A DNA stretch of 64,000 nt. It comes from Brevundimonas naejangsanensis. Its GTDB lineage: Bacteria; Pseudomonadota; Alphaproteobacteria; Caulobacterales; Caulobacteraceae. Numbering within the stretch: the stretch's first letter is position 1; the number at the start of each line of letters is the position of its first letter. The position numbers were made by a program, and so were the translations under genes. The notes below the pieces were generated by a model, which was not told the DNA's origin, made no database searches, and saw only the letters and a program-made list of their open reading frames with translations. The stretch is taken from positions 2,222,501 through 2,286,500 of the forward strand of contig NZ_CP032707.1 in NCBI RefSeq assembly GCF_003627995.1. The letters are read 5' to 3'. Of the stretch, positions 14,364 through 21,695 are shown one piece after another.

Positions 14364-15623
14364 ATGCTTACCGACGCAGAACTGAGGAATACGCGAGGAA
14401 AATCAAAAGCGTACAAAAAGACCGACAGGGATGGATTGTACGTGCTCGTAACACCGTCAGGAGGCATCGCGTTCAAGTACGACTACCGCTTCAACGGGCG
14501 GCGCGAGACGGTTACTTTCGGGTCCTACGGGCTGAACGGCCTGTCGCTTGCCAGGGCCCGGGAGAAGCTCATCGAAGCCAAGCGGATGATCGCCAAAGGC
14601 GTGTCTCCGGCTCTGGAAAAGCAGCGCGCCAAAAGACGGCTCAGGGAGGCCCGCGACTTCGCCCATGTGGCGCAGAAGTGGATGGACGACGCGCCCATGG
14701 CGGACAGCACGCGCAACATGCGGCGGTCCATCTTCAACCGGGAGGTCCTGCCGCAATGGCGCAACCGGCTGCTGACCGAGATCACGCCGGACGACCTTCG
14801 CGCTCACTGCAAGTCGATCGTGGATCGGGGCGCTCCCGCCACGGCCATCCACGTCCGGGACATCGTCAAACAGATCTACGCCTGGGCCATCCTCCACGGC
14901 GAGAAGATCGACAATCCGGCAGACGGGGTGGCGCCCGCGGCGATCGCGCGCTTCCGGCCTCGTGACCGTTCGCTGTCGCCGTCCGAGATCCGGATCATGC
15001 TCGGGCTGCTGGGGGAGGTCGCGACCCTTCCGACGATCCGTCTGGGTCTGAAGTTCATCCTGCTGAGCATGGTCCGCAAGAGCGAGCTGCAGGACGGGAC
15101 CTGGGACGAGGTGGATTTCGAGAACGCGGTCTGGTCCATCCCGAAGGAGCGGATGAAACGGTCACGCCCTCACAACGTCTATCTGTCGACCCAGATGCTC
15201 GACATCCTGGTCGCCCTGAAGACCTGCTCCGGGAACTCCCGCTACATCCTGCCGTCCCGCTATGACGCCGACGCGCCCATGTCGCGGGCGACCTTCAACC
15301 GGGTGACCATGGCCATCGCCGAGCGTGCTCGTGAACACGACCTGCCGCTCGAGCCGTTCACCGTTCACGACCTGCGGCGGACGGCATCAACCCTGCTGCA
15401 TGAGATGGGCTTCAACTCGGACTGGATCGAGAAATGCCTGGCCCATGAGGAGCGATCGTCACGCGGGGTCTACAACAAGGCTGAGTTCGAGATGCAGCGC
15501 CGCCATATGGCGCAGCAGTGGTCCGACGCGCTCGAGGCCTGGGAGGCGGGCCGGTCGTTCTCGCCCATACTGACGCCGTGCGAGACCAGCGCGCCGCGCT
15601 TCAGTTCAGCTTTCGAGCCATAA
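14364..15623 (+). CDS. Tyrosine-type site-specific integrase (P4-like, DUF4102)
   Basis: 419 aa starting at ATG after GGAGGGG. The N-terminal DUF4102 arm-binding domain (MLTDAELRNTRGKSKAYKKTDRDGLYVLV) is followed by a core-binding domain (about 100-190) and the catalytic domain. Catalytic Arg I lies in LLSMVRKSEL (near 240), the H-x-x-R box is VHDLRRTAST (near 335) and the nucleophile is Tyr in SRGVYNKAEF (near 370). The enzyme would insert and excise the island at the adjacent guaA end. Length matches the family and the gene is intact, so the element may still be mobile. Confidence 0.95.
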   Translation: MLTDAELRNTRGKSKAYKKTDRDGLYVLVTPSGGIAFKYDYRFNGRRETVTFGSYGLNGLSLARAREKLIEAKRMIAKGVSPALEKQRAKRRLREARDFAHVAQKWMDDAPMADSTRNMRRSIFNREVLPQWRNRLLTEITPDDLRAHCKSIVDRGAPATAIHVRDIVKQIYAWAILHGEKIDNPADGVAPAAIARFRPRDRSLSPSEIRIMLGLLGEVATLPTIRLGLKFILLSMVRKSELQDGTWDEVDFENAVWSIPKERMKRSRPHNVYLSTQMLDILVALKTCSGNSRYILPSRYDADAPMSRATFNRVTMAIAERAREHDLPLEPFTVHDLRRTASTLLHEMGFNSDWIEKCLAHEERSSRGVYNKAEFEMQRRHMAQQWSDALEAWEAGRSFSPILTPCETSAPRFSSAFEP

Positions 15624-15632
15624 CTTGAATGT

Positions 15633-15660
15633 GTCAGAAAATGAGCTATATTTCTGACAG
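15633..15660 (+). promoter_or_regulatory. Inverted-repeat operator of the AbiE pair
   Basis: TGTCAGAAA (15633-15641) and TTTCTGACA (15652-15660) are perfect inverted repeats 10 nt apart, ending next to the AGGAG ribosome site. AbiEi-type antitoxins carry a winged helix and repress their own promoters at inverted repeats, so this is the likely autoregulatory operator. Confidence 0.75.
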
Positions 15661-15670
15661 GAGCAAACTG

Positions 15671-16264
15671 ATGCAGACCCTCGCGGAACACATCCTCGCG
15701 CACGCCGCGACCTTGCCGGAAGGCCAGCCCCTGGCCGCGAAAGGCCTGCTGCACCTGGGCGAGCGCTCCGCCGTGGATCAAGCGCTGTCACGGCTCGTCA
15801 AGCGCGGACGCCTCTTGCGGGCCGGGCGGGGGCTCTATGTTTTGCCGGTCCAGGGCCGCTATGGCGAGCGCCCGCCGACCATCGAAAGCGTTGTCGAGCG
15901 CCTCTCGGCCCTGGGCGGCGAGACGGTCGTGCGCAGCGGCGCGGCCGCAGCCAATCAACTGGGCCTCACCACCCAGACGCCTGTTCGCCAGGTCTATCTG
16001 ACCAGCGGCCGAAGCCGCAGGCTGCAGCTCGGCAAGCAATCGGTTGAACTGCGGCATGCCCCGCCCTGGCAGCTCGTCCTGCCCCACAGCGCTGCCGGCG
16101 AGGCGGTCCGCGCCCTGGTGTGGCTTGGCCCGGAGCAGGCGGGAAGCGCCCTCAAGGCGCTTCGCCAGCGCTTGCCCCGGAGCGCGTTCGAGGAACTGGT
16201 CGGGGTGGGCGCACGCCTGCCGACCTGGCTCGCCCGCTCGGTGAGCCTGGCGGCGCATGGCTGA
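15671..16264 (+). CDS. abiEi: AbiEi-like antitoxin (DUF6088)
   Basis: 197 aa from ATG at 15671. The AGGAG at 15660-15664 sets this start; an upstream in-frame start at 15629 would lie inside the operator. The N-terminal part (SAVDQALSRLVKRGRLLRAGRGLYVLP) is a winged helix-turn-helix. The rest, with GETVVRSGAAAANQLGLTTQTP, is the DUF6088/AbiEi body. It is the antitoxin and transcriptional repressor of a type IV toxin-antitoxin module giving abortive infection. It overlaps the toxin gene by 8 nt. Confidence 0.88.
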   Translation: MQTLAEHILAHAATLPEGQPLAAKGLLHLGERSAVDQALSRLVKRGRLLRAGRGLYVLPVQGRYGERPPTIESVVERLSALGGETVVRSGAAAANQLGLTTQTPVRQVYLTSGRSRRLQLGKQSVELRHAPPWQLVLPHSAAGEAVRALVWLGPEQAGSALKALRQRLPRSAFEELVGVGARLPTWLARSVSLAAHG

Positions 16265-17267
16265 AGCCTTTCTCGACCTGGATGACGCCGACCGGCGCGA
16301 GGCGCTCCAGGTCGCCGCCGCGGCGACGGGACGGCCTGTTCATCTGCTGGAGAAGGATGTCTGGGTCGTCTGGCTTCTCGACGTCCTGTTCCGTGCGCCC
16401 TTTGGGGAACACCTGGTCTTCAAGGGTGGAACGTCCCTCTCGAAGGCTTACGGCCTGATCGACCGCTTCTCCGAAGACCTCGACCTGACGTATGACATCC
16501 GCACCCTCGCGCCGGACCTCGCGGATCCGCAGGGCGATGGGCTGCCGGCTGCCTTGGCCGAGGCAAGGCGGTGGAGCCGGATCGTGCGGGAGCGCCTGCC
16601 GTCCTGGGTGTCCAGCACTATGTGTCCCTACGTCAAGGCCGCGCTGGCGGGCGAAGGTCTGCAAGCTGATTTGATCGAGGACGGCGACAAGCTGACCGTC
16701 GCCTACGGACCTCTGGCCCAGGGAACGGGCTATGCGCCGCCCTCGGTGCTCCTGGAGTTCGGCGCACGCGCAACGGGAGAGCCAGCCGAAACGCGATACG
16801 TCATTTGCGACGCCGCAGCGGTCTTGCCCGGCCTTGTCTTCCCGACCGCGCGCCCCCGCGTCATGAAGGCCGAGCGGACCTTCTGGGAAAAGGCCACGGC
16901 CGCTCACGTCTACTGCGAACAGGGCCGGATGCGAGGCGAGCGATTTTCCCGCCACTGGTACGATCTCGCGAGGCTGGATGCTGCAGGGGTGGCCGATCTC
17001 GCGGCAGCCGACCGGGCGTTGGCGGACGCGGTCGCCCGGCACAAATCCCACTTTTTTCGCGAGAAGGCGAACGGCGCGGCGATCGATTATCATCGCGCGG
17101 TCGGCGGCGGCCTGCGGCTCGTGCCGGAAGCGGCCGTCCAGGCCGAGTTGGCGGACGACTACAGGCGCATGCTCGAGGACGGCCTCCTGGAGCGCGATGC
17201 ACCGACGTTCGAGGAGCTGATGGCGACTTGCGCCGAACTGGGCGAACGGATCAACGCTGCAGCCTAG
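16257..17267 (+). CDS. abiEii: AbiEii toxin, nucleotidyltransferase
   Basis: 336 aa. The minimal nucleotidyltransferase signature is intact: VFKGGTSLSKAYGLIDRFSEDLDLTY (G-G-T-S-x-S-K and S-E-D-x-D-L, residues about 57-82), with later conserved segments RTFWEKATAAH and RHWYDLARL. AbiEii toxins of this family add nucleotides to tRNA acceptor ends or bind GTP and arrest growth on phage infection. The ATG overlaps the antitoxin stop, so the pair is translationally coupled. The gene end overlaps the end of the convergent AlpA-like gene by 4 nt. Confidence 0.9.
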   Translation: MAEAFLDLDDADRREALQVAAAATGRPVHLLEKDVWVVWLLDVLFRAPFGEHLVFKGGTSLSKAYGLIDRFSEDLDLTYDIRTLAPDLADPQGDGLPAALAEARRWSRIVRERLPSWVSSTMCPYVKAALAGEGLQADLIEDGDKLTVAYGPLAQGTGYAPPSVLLEFGARATGEPAETRYVICDAAAVLPGLVFPTARPRVMKAERTFWEKATAAHVYCEQGRMRGERFSRHWYDLARLDAAGVADLAAADRALADAVARHKSHFFREKANGAAIDYHRAVGGGLRLVPEAAVQAELADDYRRMLEDGLLERDAPTFEELMATCAELGERINAAA

Positions 17268-17545
17268 AAAGGGCGTTGTTCGGATCGGCCGTGCGCCACA
17301 GGTCGCGAACGCCGAAGGCGCACGTCCGGCCCCTTGGCCGGCGTGATCGGATGCTTGCGCCGGAAGGCCAGCCAGGCTTCGACCTCCGCCAGATCCCAGA
17401 CGACGCATCGCGGGGTCAGGAGGAAGCGTTTCGGAAACTCGCCGCGCTGTTCCATTTCCCAGATGGTGCTGTCCGCCAGGGGCACCATCTGAAGCAACTG
17501 CGCCTTTCTGATCGACCGCATCAGCGGAGGGTCGGACCGGGTCAT
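17264..17545 (-). CDS. AlpA-family excisionase/regulator
   Basis: 93 aa. IRKAQLLQMVPLADSTIWEMEQRGEFPKRFLLTPRCVVWDLAEVEAWLAFRR is the small winged helix-turn-helix of AlpA/MerR-like phage regulators. AlpA-type proteins activate or assist P4-like integrases and act as excisionases. A P4-like integrase is present at the island edge, so this is its probable partner. ATG at 17545 is chosen because GGGAG lies seven bases upstream; a GTG at 17548 is also possible. Confidence 0.85.
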   Translation of the reverse strand: MTRSDPPLMRSIRKAQLLQMVPLADSTIWEMEQRGEFPKRFLLTPRCVVWDLAEVEAWLAFRRKHPITPAKGPDVRLRRSRPVAHGRSEQRPF

Positions 17546-17654
17546 CACCTTGCTCCCTTATAACTGCCGGGGAATCGAAGGCGAAGGCCCGCGTCCAGAC
17601 AAGCCGCCAGCTTGCGACCGCGATCCTGCGGGCGGCGGAGAAGGCGGGCCGGAG

Positions 17655-18008
17655 TCACCCGGCGGGAGCCCTTTGAACGACGCCGCTGGTCCATGCCATG
17701 CCGTGGACCTTGCCCCCGGGATTCCATCTGACGTTACGACCGGCAGTTGTCGAGCGCAGGGTGATGACGCAACGCCTCCTGGCGTCGCTCCCGGCGACGC
17801 TGTCATCGACGGGGCGAATGCCAAGAATTGATCCGCCGAAGTACGAGGGCTGCCCCTTGGTCTCGTGGAAGAAAACCTCGCCGTCTTCCAGAGCGCCGAT
17901 TTCCTCAGGCGCAAGAAGCCAGGCTTCGCTCTCATAGACGCCGGCCTTCGGGTCCAGGCAGCGGATCCCTGCACTTGCCCTGCAGATGAAGTGAATGCTG
18001 GAAGACAT
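17655..18008 (-). CDS. Conserved hypothetical protein
   Basis: 117 aa with a plausible ribosome site (AAAAAGGT) upstream of ATG at 18008. Segments include AWLLAPEEIGALEDGEVFFHETKGQPSYFGGSI, RRCVITLRSTTAGRNVRW and a C-terminal GKVHGMAWTSGVV. A compact beta-rich domain with a W near the end recalls PUA/EVE-like nucleotide-binding folds, but this is only an impression. It is divergent from the ankyrin-sigma gene and shares its upstream region, so it could be controlled by the same dyad. Confidence 0.6.
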   Translation of the reverse strand: MSSSIHFICRASAGIRCLDPKAGVYESEAWLLAPEEIGALEDGEVFFHETKGQPSYFGGSILGIRPVDDSVAGSDARRRCVITLRSTTAGRNVRWNPGGKVHGMAWTSGVVQRAPAG

Positions 18009-18118
18009 GCCGTTTGTGACCTTTTTGTCTTTTTCTTCCTGAGGATAACCGCGAGTCGATGGACGACGTCACCCCGCATGCGCTGTAGTGGCTGTCAGGG
18101 TCTGCAGGAAACGAAAGG

Positions 18119-18133
18119 CGACCGAAACTGTCG
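18119..18133 (+). promoter_or_regulatory. Candidate WYL operator upstream of the sigma-factor operon
   Basis: CGACCGAAACTGTCG is an imperfect dyad that matches the two copies around the WYL gene (35708-35722 and 36720-36734) at all dyad positions of CGAC(C/A)G-NNN-C(T/G)GTCG. It lies directly upstream of a possible -35 (TTGGCT, 18138-18143) and -10 (GATATT, 18162-18167). Confidence 0.6.
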
Positions 18134-18137
18134 TAAT

Positions 18138-18167
18138 TTGGCTTTATAGACCGTCGGTATCGATATT
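18138..18167 (+). promoter_or_regulatory. Possible promoter of the sigma-MORC-Z1 operon
   Basis: TTGGCT (18138-18143) and GATATT (18162-18167) are 18 nt apart in the AT-richest part of the divergent gap. The match to consensus is moderate. The spacer contains a second small palindrome, ACCG-T-CGGT (18150-18158). Confidence 0.35.
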
Positions 18168-18266
18168 TGCTGCACGTTAAAGGTGCGCGGCCTAATCGGG
18201 TCGTGTGGCTATGAGGTTGGGGTTGGGTTCTCTGCAGGAAGACTGCGCCGTGACGGCGGGGCGGCC

Positions 18267-20186
18267 GTGACGGACGTGCTGGAGCGAAAGGCGAGCTTGT
18301 CGCCGTTGTTCAGGATGGCTGTCCTGAAGGGCGTCGAGGCGTCGGTGTTGTTGCATATCCGGCGCGGGGCGCCAGTGAACGGCTGCGATGACCGGGGGCG
18401 TACGCCCCTCATGCTGGCTGCGGCGGCCGGCCGCCATGAGATCTGCCTGCTCCTTCTTTCCGAGGGAGCCGAGGCGGCCCTTTCGGGTCCTGACGGCAGG
18501 ACGGCGGCCGACATGGCTGAAGCGGAAGGCCATCTGGCCCTCGCAGCGGCCCTGCGGCCGGCCAGGGAACTGAAGATCGCCCCGGAGGCGGCCGCTCCGG
18601 TCAATGAGGAAGCGCCCGGAGAAGAAGAGGATACCGGCGGCTGGCTGGCCGAAGAGGACGTCTCGACGCCTGCTTCCGACCTGTCCCTGACAACGAGGGT
18701 GGCTGCCGTCCAGGACCGCATTTCGCGACACCGCGTGGCGCGGACTGAAGACGCCTGGGCTATGGCCGATATCTCCATTCCGCTCGGCAAACGCCCGGGA
18801 CGCCCGGACGCGGTTCTGCCGCGCGGCGTTGCGGCCCTGTTCACGACGGCCCTGGCGACCGGACGCATCTGCGAAACCTGGCTGGAGCGCATGCTTCCGG
18901 GAACCGGCGCCGAGCAGTTGCGCCTTGTCCGCAATGTCCTTGACGCCGCAGGCGTTGAGGTCGAGCCGGCCGGTTTCTGGAACAAGGCCGTGCCGCCGCC
19001 TGTACGGAGTGACAGGGCCGGGCCGGACGAGGTCCAGGATGCACTCGATCTTCTGGCGAACCTGATCGAGGACAATGTCGAGCCCTTCGACATCTACAGA
19101 ACGATGACCGACGGCATCGCGGCCTTCGGTCGCGATGAGGAGGAAAGGCTGTTCCGGACCCTCGGGGACGCCCGCCGGGCCCTGATGCAGGCGCTGAAGG
19201 CGGGCCGCGAAGTTCTTCTGGAATGGCTGGAGGCGCAGGAGGCCGGCGAAGGCCGCGCCGATGTCGATGAGGACGTTGACGACGAAGGCGAGGATGATCG
19301 GGAAACGACCGGCGCGGCCGACCAGACCGACCTTCGCCGGTTCCTGGATCAGTCCACCATGGAAGGAACCGAGGCTGTCGGTCCTCCCTACGCCGCTCTG
19401 GCCCGTCTGCTCGAGAGCGACACCGTCGGAAAGATCAGCGAGACCATCGGTCCCGTGCGCAAGGCTCTATTCCGTTATGGGCAGGCGCGTGATCGGATCG
19501 CCGGCGCCAGTCTGAAACTCGTGCCCTGGCAGGCATGGCGCTATCGTCGCCATGGCCTGCCGCTGATGGACCTCGTCCAGGAAGGCAACATCGGTTTGCT
19601 GAAGGCGATCGATCGTTTCGATCCGGCGCGAGGCAACCGCTTCTCCACCTATGCCGTCTGGTGGATCCGGCAGGCCATTTCGCGCGCGGCCGCCGACCAG
19701 GCGCGGATCATCCGGGTCCCGGTCCATATGGTGGACAACATCCGGCAGATCGAACGCGCCGTGATCGAGATGGAGGCTGACGGCCACCCCGGGGGCGTCA
19801 CAGCGGAAGATCTGGCGAGAAAGCTGCAGATGCAGCCGGACAAGGTCCGAAGGATCCTGAGGATCAAGTCCGACGCGGCATCCCTGGAGGATTGCCCGGA
19901 CGCGACCGCGATCGAGGATCCGGACGTGGTTTCGCCGTTCGAGGCGCAGGCCGTCGCCGACCTTCGGAAGACCATGGCCCGGCTTCTGTCCGGCCTCCAT
20001 CCGCGTGAAGAGCGGGTGCTCAGGATGCGCTTCGGGATCGGGCTGGCTTCCGATCACACACTGGAGGAGGTGGGCCAGAAGTTCGACGTCACCCGTGAGC
20101 GCATCCGCCAGATCGAGCTCAAGGCGCTTCGCCGACTTCAACATCCCAACCGCAGCCGCCTGCTCAGGAGCTTCCTTGATGCATGA
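18267..20186 (+). CDS. Ankyrin-repeat / sigma-70 fusion protein
   Basis: About 639 aa if started at GTG 18267; an in-frame GTG at 18183 would add 28 residues that look like non-coding sequence. The N-terminal part has ankyrin-like repeats (VEASVLLHIRRGAPVNGCDDRGRTPLMLAAAAGRHEICLLLL and a second copy starting SGPDGRTAADMAEAEGHL). A helical and acidic middle follows. The C-terminus is a complete sigma-70 core: region 2 (LPLMDLVQEGNIGLLKAIDRFDPARGNRFSTYAVWWIRQAI), region 3 and region 4 (TLEEVGQKFDVTRERIRQIELKALRRL). It should direct RNA polymerase to a private promoter set, with the ankyrin part as sensor or partner surface. The stop overlaps the MORC start by 8 nt. Confidence 0.85.
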   Translation: MTDVLERKASLSPLFRMAVLKGVEASVLLHIRRGAPVNGCDDRGRTPLMLAAAAGRHEICLLLLSEGAEAALSGPDGRTAADMAEAEGHLALAAALRPARELKIAPEAAAPVNEEAPGEEEDTGGWLAEEDVSTPASDLSLTTRVAAVQDRISRHRVARTEDAWAMADISIPLGKRPGRPDAVLPRGVAALFTTALATGRICETWLERMLPGTGAEQLRLVRNVLDAAGVEVEPAGFWNKAVPPPVRSDRAGPDEVQDALDLLANLIEDNVEPFDIYRTMTDGIAAFGRDEEERLFRTLGDARRALMQALKAGREVLLEWLEAQEAGEGRADVDEDVDDEGEDDRETTGAADQTDLRRFLDQSTMEGTEAVGPPYAALARLLESDTVGKISETIGPVRKALFRYGQARDRIAGASLKLVPWQAWRYRRHGLPLMDLVQEGNIGLLKAIDRFDPARGNRFSTYAVWWIRQAISRAAADQARIIRVPVHMVDNIRQIERAVIEMEADGHPGGVTAEDLARKLQMQPDKVRRILRIKSDAASLEDCPDATAIEDPDVVSPFEAQAVADLRKTMARLLSGLHPREERVLRMRFGIGLASDHTLEEVGQKFDVTRERIRQIELKALRRLQHPNRSRLLRSFLDA

Positions 20187-21690
20187 TGCTTTTCGACATG
20201 GCCGTCGCTCGCGAAGCGCCCCTCCGCGCGCCAGCGCCATGGTCGAGGCCCTGCGCGGGCTCGGATATTCGCCGGCCACCGCGATCGCGGATATCATCGA
20301 CAACAGCATCGCCGCCGGCGCCTCGGCGGTGGACCTCGACTTCGTCTGGAGCGGCGAGGACAGCTTCATCACCATCCTGGACAATGGTCGGGGCATGGAC
20401 GAGCAAGCCCTCGACAGGGCCATGCGGCTGGGCGAGCGCAGCCCGCTCGAGGATCGGAACGCGGAAGACCTCGGACGTTTCGGTCTCGGCCTGAAAACCG
20501 CTTCCTTCTCCCAGGCCCGGCGACTCACCGTGGCGTCACGCCAGGAGGGAGGCGAGGTGCTCGCCCTTCACTGGGATCTGGACGTCCTGCGCGACGATCC
20601 GGCGGGCGCATGGGCCCTTCTCGAAGGTGCGGCGGAGGGCTCGCAGGAGAGGCTCGCTGCGCTTGAGGCCTTGCCCTCGGGAACCCTGGTGCTTTGGGAA
20701 CTGATGGATCGCATCGTGCCGTCCGGCGTCCGTGAACAGGACTTCCTCGACCTTATCGACCGGATCGAGCAGCACCTCGCCATGGTCTTCCACCGCTTCA
20801 TCGAGAAGCGACGCCTGACGATCAGGATCAACGGGAGGGCGATCGCCGCCTGGAATCCCTTCCTCGAGCACCGCTCCGACACCTGGCGCTCGGGGACCGA
20901 CACCTTCCTCGTCAACGGCAGCCCGGTTAGCGTCGAGGGCTTCGTCCTGCCGCATCGCGACCGGCTGGATGCGAAGACGCGCGACAGCGCCGCCGGTCCG
21001 GACGGCTGGACGGCCCAGCAGGGCTTCTACGTCTATCGCAACGAGCGCCTGCTTGTGGCCGGCCACTGGCTGGGCCTCGGCAAGGGCCGCGGCTGGACCA
21101 AGGATGAGCCCTTCCGTCTCGCCCGCATCCGTCTGGACCTGCCCAACAGCGCGGACGCGGACTGGAAGATCGATATCCGCAAATCCACCGCCCGCCCTCC
21201 GGTTGAGGCGCGGATGCGGCTGTCCGTCTTCGCCGAGGACGTGCGCGACCGGGCCCGCAAGGTGTTCGCCTTCCGCGGCAAGCCCCAGGCGACCGGCGCC
21301 CGCAGTCCGGTCGTCCAGGCCTGGCGCGCGGATCGACTGACCGGGGGCGTTCGCTACCGGATCGACGCGGACCACCCGGCAGTCGCCGCCGTGCTTGAAC
21401 ACGCCGGACCGCTCAAGGCCGATATCGAGGCCATGCTGGCGGTCATCGAGGCGACCGTGCCGGTCCAGCAGATCTGGCTGGATACGGCCGAGGCGAAGGA
21501 CACGCCGAAGGCCGCGCCTGACGGCCCGCCGACCGAGGCCGAGCGCAGGATGCTGGAGACCGTCTTCAGGAACCTCGTCAGCCGCAAGGGCTACAGCATC
21601 GAACAGGCGCGCAACAAACTCCGGTCCAGCGAACCCTTTGACGCCTGGCCCGACCTTATCGACACCCTCGTCCCCACACCTTCGGAGTAG
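20179..21690 (+). CDS. MORC/MutL-like GHKL ATPase
   Basis: 503 aa from ATG at 20179 with AGGAG at 20166-20170. The Bergerat ATP site is complete: IADIIDNS (36-43), DNGRGMDE (68-75) and LGRFGLGLKTASFS (98-111). The rest resembles the S5-like and coiled parts of MORC/MutL-type ATPases. Such ATPases were described in restriction-modification-like operons next to Z1, DUF4420 and methylase genes (Iyer, Abhiman and Aravind 2008, from memory). They probably act as ATP-driven DNA clamps that coordinate recognition and cleavage. It overlaps the sigma gene by 8 nt and lies 5 bp before Z1. Confidence 0.88.
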   Translation: MHDAFRHGRRSRSAPPRASAMVEALRGLGYSPATAIADIIDNSIAAGASAVDLDFVWSGEDSFITILDNGRGMDEQALDRAMRLGERSPLEDRNAEDLGRFGLGLKTASFSQARRLTVASRQEGGEVLALHWDLDVLRDDPAGAWALLEGAAEGSQERLAALEALPSGTLVLWELMDRIVPSGVREQDFLDLIDRIEQHLAMVFHRFIEKRRLTIRINGRAIAAWNPFLEHRSDTWRSGTDTFLVNGSPVSVEGFVLPHRDRLDAKTRDSAAGPDGWTAQQGFYVYRNERLLVAGHWLGLGKGRGWTKDEPFRLARIRLDLPNSADADWKIDIRKSTARPPVEARMRLSVFAEDVRDRARKVFAFRGKPQATGARSPVVQAWRADRLTGGVRYRIDADHPAVAAVLEHAGPLKADIEAMLAVIEATVPVQQIWLDTAEAKDTPKAAPDGPPTEAERRMLETVFRNLVSRKGYSIEQARNKLRSSEPFDAWPDLIDTLVPTPSE

Positions 21691-21695
21691 ACGCC

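Noticed and set aside
17550-17831. 93-codon plus-strand frame between AlpA and the sigma gene
   Set aside because: It is antisense to the better supported 117-aa gene and is Pro/Gly-rich without a domain.
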